Origin: CAVYOD01 sp963770045
GTDB lineage: Bacteria > Acidobacteriota > Aminicenantia > Aminicenantales > CAVYOD01
NCBI GenBank assembly: GCA_963770045.1
Contig: CAVYOD010000007.1
Span: forward strand, 30,659 to 94,658
Reading direction: 5' to 3'
DNA length: 64,000 nt
Part shown: piece after piece, positions 57,144 through 64,000 of the stretch
Position numbering within the stretch: position 1 is the first letter of the stretch
Layout of the letters: each line of letters begins with the position of its first letter
Notes under the pieces: model-generated
The model's input: the letters and a program-made list of their open reading frames with translations, nothing else
Told to the model about the DNA's origin: nothing
Database searches by the model: none
Position numbers and translations under genes: made by a program

Positions 57144-60100
57144 CTACTTATCTTTCTTGACAGGGGCCGCAGGACCTGTCGCCTTGATCGGGTACGGCGG
57201 TTTGTGCAGCGGAGGCGGCATGTTCTTCAGACCCTCCAGGGCGAGCTCGATGGCCTTCTCGAGCTGGGGATCGCTTCCCTGAACCTCGAGGTCCGGCCGC
57301 TGCTCGACCGTGACGTCCGGGTCGACGCCGTAGTTCTCGACGACCCATCCGCCGCCCGGGTTCGGCTCCCACCAGGCCCAGCCCGGCGCGGTGACCGAGC
57401 TTCCGTCCATCATCGGCGGCAGTCCGCCCATGCCGATGATTCCGCCCCACGTCCGGGTCCCGACGAGCGGCCCGATTTTTTCCTTCTTGAAATAGTACGG
57501 GAACAGGTCGCCACCAGACCCGGCCCGCTCGTTGACAAGCATGATCTTCGGCCCGAAGTAGGCCGACTGGGGAATGAATTCCTTGCCCACGCGAGGAGCC
57601 AGAGCCAGGAGCACACGCCGGCCGAGCTTCTCGGTATAGAAATCCGGCGACCAGCCGCCGTGGTTGTAGCGTTCGTCCACGATCAGGCCGTCTTTGCCGA
57701 GCTGCCCGGTGAAGTACTTATCGAACATGACGATGCCGCCCACCGAGGTATCGGGAACGTGCATATAGGCGACCCGTCCGCCCGTGGCTTTATCGACCTT
57801 GCGGCGGTTGTTCTCGACCCAGTTAAAGTAGCGCAGGCCCGCTTCGCTGCTGACAGGTTTGACGAGGATCTCCCAGGCCCCCTGCGCTTCGGGCTTGCTG
57901 TTGACCTTCAGCGTGATCACCTTGTCGGCCAGGTTCTGGAAGTAGGCGTAAGGTTCGCGGTCGGAGCGAATCGATTGTCCTTCGACAGCGATGAGATAAT
58001 CCCCTTCCTTCACCTTAAGGCCCGGCTCTGTGAGAGGCGAGCGTGCGCTGTCGGACCAATTCTCGCCGGAATATATCTTCTTGATGCGGAAGAATCCTCC
58101 GTCCGGCTCGAGGTCGGCCCCCAGAAGGCCCACCCCGACCCGTTTCCGTTCGGGCATGTCGCCGCCGCCTACGTATGTATGTGAAGTGTCGAGCTCGGCG
58201 ATCATCTCTCCGATGATGTAATTGAGGTCGCTCCGATGGGCGACCCAGGGCAGGAGCGCTTCATAGCGCTTGCCGATCGCCGCCCAGTCGGCGCCGCCCA
58301 TTCCGGGGTCCCAGTAGAAGTCGCGCTCGACGCGCCAGGCCTCGCGCAGGAGTTCCGGCCACTCCTCCTTGGGATCGGAGCGAACCTGCATGGCCGAGGT
58401 GTCCAGTTTGCCGTCGCCGACTTTCTTCCCGGGGGCGGCGTCGATAATGCCCAGCGTGTCACCGGCTGCATAAAGCAGCTTATCGCCTTCTTTATCGACT
58501 TCGAACGCAAAGACCCCCTGGAGCAGGACCTTGTCCTCGCGCTTCTTCACGTCAAAAAGGTGGAGGGAGTCCATGGGGTTGGGTCCGGGAGCGGCCATCT
58601 GCGAGCTTTCCATGTCTGATGAGAGGTAAAAAATCTTGTCCTTGCGGACGACGAGGTGCCCCATCAAGCCGGCGGGGATCGGAACCTGCGAAACACGGCC
58701 GATGAGGCCCTGGAGGTCAATCAGGATCGGCTTCATGGCCGGCTTTTCTTCGGCTTTCTTCTCGCCGCCCTTCGCGTTCGGGGCGGGAGCGGCGCCTTCA
58801 GCTTTTTTCTCTTCGGGCTTCTTCTCCTCGGGCTCCTTTTCTTCGTCGCTCTGCACCCCAAACGGCGCCGCCTCGCCGGCTTTCAGGTTTAGAGCGAAGA
58901 TGCCCATCGTGTTATGGTACCCAAACCTCTGCTCGAGGTTAGCTTCCGACCGGGTAGAAGAAACGGCTGGATAGGAAATAAAGATATTTGCCTTCCGGGT
59001 CGAACACCGGGTTCGAGTCGTTATAGAAGCCTTCGCTCACCTGGAAAACTTTCTTCTTTTCAAGGGAATAGAGGTTGATGACGTCTTTGCCGCTTCCGTT
59101 GAGGGGCTTCGTGTAGGCGAGCCAGAGGCTGTCCGGCGACCACGACGCGGCGAGCTGGGTGGTGTACTCGGACGTATCCACGAGCACAGGCTGCTTTGTT
59201 TCGACATCGACGTACCATAGCCGCAGCATCTTATCGGAATAGGTAATTTTCTTCGAATCAGGCGACCAGGCGGGCGAATAGAGATAGCGCGTTTCGCCTC
59301 CGTTCGAAGTGATTTGGATCGCGTCGCCGCCCTTTTGGGGATGGATGTACAGCTCGAATTCGCCCGTGCGATCGGAGAGGTAAGCGATCCGTTTGCCGTC
59401 GGGAGACCAGATGGGATTCAGCTCGTGCGCGCCCAGGGTGTCGGTGAGGTTACGCGGGCTGCCGTGTTCGGCCGGGAGAGTGAAGACCTCGCCCCGGGCT
59501 TCGACCAGGGCGCGGGCGCCGCTCGGCGAGATGTCGATCCAGTTGATGCGGCCGCCAGCCGGTTTAAATTCGGGCCGTGCCGTGACCTCGTCGCTGCCGA
59601 CATGGACCGGGATGTTGCGCGCCTCGTTTGTTTTCAGGTCATACGCATAGAGGAGTCCGCCGTTCTCATAGATGATGGCTTCTGTCCCCAGGCTCGGCCA
59701 CTTGATGTCGTATTCCTTGTAATGCGTGAGCTCCGCGGTTTGCTTCGTGGCCAGGTCCGTTCGGTAGAGGTTCATGACTCCGTCGCGGTCGGAGATAAAA
59801 TAGACGGCGTTGCCGGACCACATCGGGAACATGTCCATGGCTTCAGTTGTCGGCAGCGCCTCGTACGTCTTTTTCTCCAGGTCCCAAATGGCGATGGGGC
59901 TTTTCCAGCCCCCGCGGTAGCGCTTCCAGGTGCGGAACTCCTGGGACGTGTAATTGAAGGCGATGCGCCGGCCGTCGGGCGCGAAGCTGACGAGGGAGGC
60001 CCGGGGCAAGTTGAGCATCTCCGGCATTCCGCCCTCGGGCCGGATCAGGAACAGGCGGTCGAAATCGGGCAGATCGCTCGCCCGGTTGGAACGGAACAGG

Positions 60101-60480
60101 ATCCGGCCATCCGGAGACCAGCCCAAGACCATGTCGTTCGACGGGTGGTAGGTGAGACGCAGGGGCTCGCCCCCGGCCGCGGGAATCACAAAGACATCGT
60201 TGTTGCCGTCATACTGGCCGGTGAAGGCGATCCACTTTCCGTCGGGTGAGAACTTCGGGTAGAGCTCATCCCCGGGATGGGAAGTGAGGCGGCTCGCCCG
60301 GCCTCCATTCGTCGCGGCGGTCCAGAGATCGCCGGCATAGACGAAGACCACCTGGTCGCGCCAAATGTGAGGATAGCGCAGTAACCGTGTTGGACCGGCG
60401 GGTGCTGTCTGCGCCCATCCGGAAGCCGACAAAAACAAAAGTCCCATTGTTATCAGGAAAATCCACCGGACAGTCTTCAT
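57144..60480 (-). CDS. Tricorn-like protease (PD40 propeller, PDZ, S41 domain), exported, one frameshift
   Basis: ATG 60480 (MKTVRWIFLITMGLLFLSA; RBS AAGGAGAG) starts a signal peptide. The first 500 residues are PD40 repeats (SPDGKWIAFTGQ, SPDGRILFRSN, APDGRRIAFNY, SPDGKRIAYLSD, SPDSKKITYSD, SPDSLWLAYTK). A break near 58948 leads to GYHNTMGIFALNL and a Glu/Lys/Ala-rich linker. Then come the core domain, a PDZ (LKVKEGDYLIAVEGQSIRS) and S41 catalysis, with Ser in NERAGSGGDLFPYYFKK and GGWSPDFYTEK upstream. Tricorn oligomers degrade peptides of 6-12 residues. The signal peptide suggests periplasmic action. About 1,110 residues after joining. Confidence 0.9.
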
Positions 60481-60818
60481 TGCATCTCTCCTTATTTTGA
60501 ATGGCAAAAAGATCGCGATTATCGTTTCCAGGCTGGCTTTAGATGTGCCAGCGACGGCCCGAAATCGACGGCTGAGAGGCAAAACCGGCGGCCCCAGACA
60601 AAGCAGATCATTATCTTTATTAATACGATGGATCATGGCGGAAGGTTGCTCTTCAAATAACTCCGGGACATTGGATGCTCAAAGAATGGGACAATCGGGG
60701 GACAAGAAAACGCAACTTTTGAGGTGTTCAGCCCGTCACAATATGAAGAATGGTTTGCCGTGATTATGATAGTATCATCCTACTTGATATGTATCCCATA
60801 CCACGAAGGAAGCATCTG

Positions 60819-62072
60819 ATGCGAAAATCCAGAGGTTTCATCAATCTTGTGAAGATGGCCGGGGCGGTATTAGCCTCTGTCACGCTGGTCACAGCCATCC
60901 CGGGCCGAAATCCGATATCCAGACCCGGATCGTCCGGGTCGAGAAAGGGCTTCTCTCTCCTGTCCCGATCAAGGGTGAGCCCGGGATGAACATCCTGGAG
61001 AGAATGAAATTCTACAACGTTCCGGGCGTGAGTGTCGCCGTCATTTCGGGCTTCCGGGTTGATTGGGCGAAAGGATACGGCGTTATGGACGTGGAGACAA
61101 AGGCGCCCGTTACCGATAAGACGCTGTTCGTCGCCGGCTCCGTGAGCAAGCCGGTCGCGGCCATGGGAGCTTTGAGGCTCGTGAAGGAAGGCAAGATATC
61201 ATTGGACGCAAATATCAATGACTTCCTCCGGTCCTGGAAGCTCCCTGAGAACGAATTTACGAGGATCAAGAAAGTGACCCTCCGCGGCATTCTGAGTCAC
61301 AGCGCCGGAGTAACCGTCCACGGATTCAGAGGGTATGCGGCCGGAGAGCCGCTGCTGACAATGCAACAGATATTGGATGGAGAGTCCCCGGCCAATTCCG
61401 GGCCTATCCGTGTCGATCTGGAACCGGGCAAGCAATGGCGCTATTCGGGCGGTGGAATCACGATCATGCAACAGGCCCTCATGGATGTCGAGAGGAAGCC
61501 TTTCCCCAGAATCCTTCGCGAGAAAGTCTGGCTCCTCTCGGCATGACGGCGAGTTCCTATGAGCAGACGTTCACCCGGAACGACTTAAGTTGGCCGCTTC
61601 CGGCCATTACGCGGACGGCCGTCTTGTTGAAGGCAAGCGGTTCATCTATCCCGAAATGGCCGCCGCAGGACTCTGGACAACCCCAACGGACCTTGCCAAG
61701 TTTGCGATCGAAGTCCAGCTCGCTATTGACGGAAAGTCCAACAAAGTCCTCTCAAAGGACATGGTTCGGCTTATGGTCACCCCGCACATTAGAATCTCTG
61801 ACGAAGGAGATATGGCGCTCGGGTTCTTTTTGGAGAAGGGGGATCAAGACTTCGGCCACGGCGGCCAGGACATTGGATTCATCTGCCAGCTCATCGCCGG
61901 CGTTGACGGTGGTTATGGCGCGATGGTCATGACGAACTCTGACGGACGGTCCGACGTTCTGATCGGGGAAATCCTGCGGGAAAAAATATCGTTTTGCAGA
62001 TCCAAAAGGACAAAACCTCGAAAAATCGGGCTGATCGCGGCGTTTAGCCTGAACTGCTCATCAATCTTATAA
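60819..62072 (+). CDS. Serine beta-lactamase-like hydrolase, exported, several frameshifts
   Basis: ATG 60819 (RBS GAAGGA) begins a short signal. The frame slips near 60965, 61540 and 61590. The beta-lactamase/DD-peptidase fold is readable: SVSK (Ser-x-x-Lys) in FVAGSVSKPVAAMGALRL, YSG in WRYSGGGITIMQQ, and the HGG-type third motif in FGHGGQDIGF. The region AGLWTTPTDLAKFAIEVQL is typical of class C/estB-type esterase-lactamase proteins. It is probably a periplasmic peptidase or esterase rather than a resistance lactamase. The C-terminus after ILREKISF may also be shifted. Confidence 0.78.
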
Positions 62073-62248
62073 TACGACGGATCAAGGCGCAAGGTTGCTC
62101 TCCTCAAAGATCCGAAATCTTCGTCTGCTCAGATCACTATATAGACAGGGGCCTGAAAATCGCGACCCTCAAGGCGACCAGCATGTCAAACGCCGGGGAC
62201 CGCAGCGTGGACGAGAACCGCTTGAACAGCTTAAGATATGAGCTCCTG

Positions 62249-63172
62249 TCAGCGCTGCTTTTGGCCCTTAGCGCGGAGGACCACGGGAGGCGGCGTGACG
62301 GGGCCGTTGGCGACGATCGTGAGCGGCGTGCCGTCCGCGATGAAGTCGTAGAGCTCGCGGATATCAGGGTTGAACAGCGCCACACAGCCGTCCGTCCAAT
62401 CCTGGTACTCGAGGACTTCCGCCGGGTTTGGGTCGCCGGCCAGGAGCCCGCTCCGACGCGCACCCCTGGATTTCCGCTGGGATTGCGCAAGCTCCGAGGC
62501 ATATTCCGGGGGCTGGCCGTGGATCAGGAGGTCACCGCCGAGCTTCGTGTTCTGGGGAGGGCATTTACCTTCCTTGAGGGCGGCGACGGTGGCCTCGAAA
62601 TCCTTGGGAGTGATGAGACCCTCCTTGAGACCCCGCCGCGCGTCTTCGAGGTTCGGGTAGGAGATCCACAAGGCCAGATAGAACTGGGAGGGCGTATGGG
62701 CACAGATGAAATATTCGCCTTCGGGAGTCCTCCGGTCGCCCAGACGCATCTTGGGACCATGGGGATTCAGCCCGAGCTGGACCCGGTAGGCCTTGACCAT
62801 TCTCCGGTGGACCCACAGCTCGAGCCTCCTCTGTGCCTTGTTGACCAGCAGCTTTGCGTTTTTGAGCTTCCCCTTCTCAAGGGTAAGGCGATACTCCTTG
62901 ACGAGCTCGGCGAGCGAGCGCTCAGGCCCGAAGAGGGCCGGGTTATAAAGGGCGATAGTGATGTCCCACGGACCGACGCGCTCGGAGGGATGGGCCGGAG
63001 CAGGCAGCGCGGCCGGGGTGCGCGGGCCGACGGCGCACGACGCAAGGAGCAGCACGAAAGCGGCCGCGGCTGCGAGCTTCACGCATGCGGCCCTTCGCAG
63101 CAAAGGGATACTCTGGACCTCAGACTGCGTCCCCTTGTCTCTCATGACCTCCATCATCCCTCTGTCTACCAT
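62249..63172 (-). CDS. L,D-transpeptidase (YkuD) lipoprotein
   Basis: 307 residues. The lipobox LLASC sits about residue 43 after a hydrophobic stretch (KLAAAAAFVLLLASC), so the protein is membrane-tethered outside the cytoplasm. The YkuD domain has KLLVNKAQRRLELW and RRTPEGEYFICAH, the His in DLLIHGQP and the nucleophile Cys in DWTDGCVALFN. These enzymes form 3-3 peptidoglycan cross-links or attach lipoproteins. Alternative starts a few codons in are possible, and the ribosome-binding site is weak. Confidence 0.85.
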   Translation of the reverse strand: MVDRGMMEVMRDKGTQSEVQSIPLLRRAACVKLAAAAAFVLLLASCAVGPRTPAALPAPAHPSERVGPWDITIALYNPALFGPERSLAELVKEYRLTLEKGKLKNAKLLVNKAQRRLELWVHRRMVKAYRVQLGLNPHGPKMRLGDRRTPEGEYFICAHTPSQFYLALWISYPNLEDARRGLKEGLITPKDFEATVAALKEGKCPPQNTKLGGDLLIHGQPPEYASELAQSQRKSRGARRSGLLAGDPNPAEVLEYQDWTDGCVALFNPDIRELYDFIADGTPLTIVANGPVTPPPVVLRAKGQKQR

Positions 63173-63288
63173 AAATTAATTATAGTTCATGGGGCGGGGA
63201 CCATCAAGACAAGGCAGTCGCCGATGTTCGGTTTGACATTCTGCTCCTGCTGATTTAGGATTTTCATGTGGGGGAAAGGACGAGACAA

Positions 63289-63969
63289 ATGAAAATCGGA
63301 ATCCTTGGCACGGGGATCGTCGGCCGTTCTCACGCCGGAAAGCTGACCGGATCGGGACACGAGGTCATGATCGGAACAAGAGACGTGGCCAGGACGCTCG
63401 CCGTGAACAAGCCGGACGCCATAGGCAATCCGCCCTTCAGCGTCTGGCACAAGGATCACCCCGGTGTCAAGCTCGGCGCTTTGGCCGAGGCTGCGGCCCA
63501 TGGGGAGATTATCTTCAACGCCCTTAACGGTGAAGCGGCCGTCGAAGCGCTCAAGAAATTGGAATCGGTTCTGGACGCCAAAACCGTCATCGACATCACA
63601 AATCCGCTTGATTTCTCGAAGGGCATGCCGCCCTCGCTTTTCGTTTCCAACACGGACTCACTGGGCGAGCAGATTCAACGCGCCCTCCCCAGGGCGAAAG
63701 TGGTCAAAACCCTGAACACGGTAAACGCCCTTCTCCAGGTGAATCCGCGCCAGCTCGCCGATGGCGACCATGATATCTTCGTCAGCGGCAATGACGTCTC
63801 CGCCAAAGCCCAGGTCATCCGGATCCTCAAGGACTGGTATGGTTGGAATAACATCATCGACCTGGGCGACATCACCACGGCGCGCGGTGCGGAAATGCTG
63901 CTGCCGATGTGGGTGCGGCTCTGGAATACCCTGCAAACGCCGCTGTTCAATTATAAGATAGTCAGATAA
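63289..63969 (+). CDS. NADPH-dependent F420 reductase-like / NAD(P)-binding protein
   Basis: The ATG at 63289 follows GGGGAAAGGA. The 226-residue protein begins with the Rossmann fingerprint KIGILGTGIVGRSHAGKL and has FNALNGEAAVEALKKL, VIDITNPLDFSKGMPPSLF, then KVVKTLNTVNALLQVNP. This is the arrangement of the COG2085 group (F420:NADP oxidoreductase and related dinucleotide-binding proteins). Cofactor identity (F420 or another acceptor) cannot be told from sequence. The last 31 bp of the window are intergenic. Confidence 0.85.
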   Translation: MKIGILGTGIVGRSHAGKLTGSGHEVMIGTRDVARTLAVNKPDAIGNPPFSVWHKDHPGVKLGALAEAAAHGEIIFNALNGEAAVEALKKLESVLDAKTVIDITNPLDFSKGMPPSLFVSNTDSLGEQIQRALPRAKVVKTLNTVNALLQVNPRQLADGDHDIFVSGNDVSAKAQVIRILKDWYGWNNIIDLGDITTARGAEMLLPMWVRLWNTLQTPLFNYKIVR

Positions 63970-64000
63970 CGGTCTATTTGCTTCCAAGCTTCAGGGGCTC

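Noticed and set aside
1..64000. CRISPR arrays, tRNA and rRNA genes
   Set aside because: I saw no regularly spaced repeats with spacers, no tRNA-like cloverleaf and no rRNA sequence on reading the window. A dedicated scan such as tRNAscan would be needed to exclude a tRNA.

Overview
The window looks like a fairly GC-rich, gene-dense chromosome of an Acidobacteriota/Aminicenantes-like bacterium, probably a metagenome assembly. That taxonomic guess is inference. It rests on the many exported peptidases (S9, M14, two M28, S46, tricorn, penicillin acylase), the multi-PAS hybrid kinases, the GltX-GlnS pair and the Rieske/cytochrome b operon. Many genes are interrupted by single-base frameshifts whose two halves read through perfectly in another frame. 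Uncorrected long-read indels explain this best, and it limits every pseudogene call made here.

Layout. 1-5 kb: start of a B12-binding protein, a two-gene ABC exporter and an S9 peptidase. 5-13 kb: a repeat-rich accessory stretch with a plus-strand two-component cluster (PAS kinase, response regulator, hybrid kinase). 13-15 kb: two flavodoxin-fold reductases and a TetR regulator with a perfect palindromic operator. 15-21 kb: penicillin acylase and M14 peptidase separated by repeat copies. 21-26.6 kb: a 1.67-kb tandem duplication of a transglutaminase-like gene plus part of a GH9 gene. 26.7-32.8 kb: glycosyltransferase, broken M28 peptidase, RRM protein, Fe-S protein, CGNR regulator. 33-36 kb: gltX-glnS. 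37-41.5 kb: MacAB-like efflux operon. 41.6-43.7 kb: S46 dipeptidyl-peptidase. 43.9-46.9 kb: cytochrome c, Rieske, cytochrome b and diheme cytochrome c operon. 46.9-51.1 kb: a very large PAS/GAF hybrid kinase. 51.4-64 kb: outer-membrane barrel, M28, amidohydrolase, second RRM protein, tricorn protease, beta-lactamase-fold hydrolase, L,D-transpeptidase and F420-reductase-like protein.

Main discovery. From 6906 to 9280 (2,375 bp) the plus strand has essentially no cytosine (two C's in all), while G remains abundant. Reading T back to C restores a normal PAS histidine kinase and response regulator: stop codons return to Gln, Tyr to His, Trp/Cys to Arg, Phe/Leu to Pro or Ser, Val to Ala and Met/Ile to Thr. 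This is a strand-specific, near-saturating C-to-T conversion of the sense strand, not a foreign AT-rich gene. A second, graded tract runs from 10693 to about 11785 in the next gene, with C density recovering from zero over about 1 kb. Between them lies an unaltered 1.4-kb island with sharp edges. Either a processive cytosine deaminase acted on exposed single strands, or there is a striking technical conversion. Raw reads would decide.

A second noteworthy signal is shared by the two RRM-protein genes. Both have a leader containing a 16-nt anti-ribosome-binding-site segment complementary to their own RBS and start codon, which looks like a translational switch.
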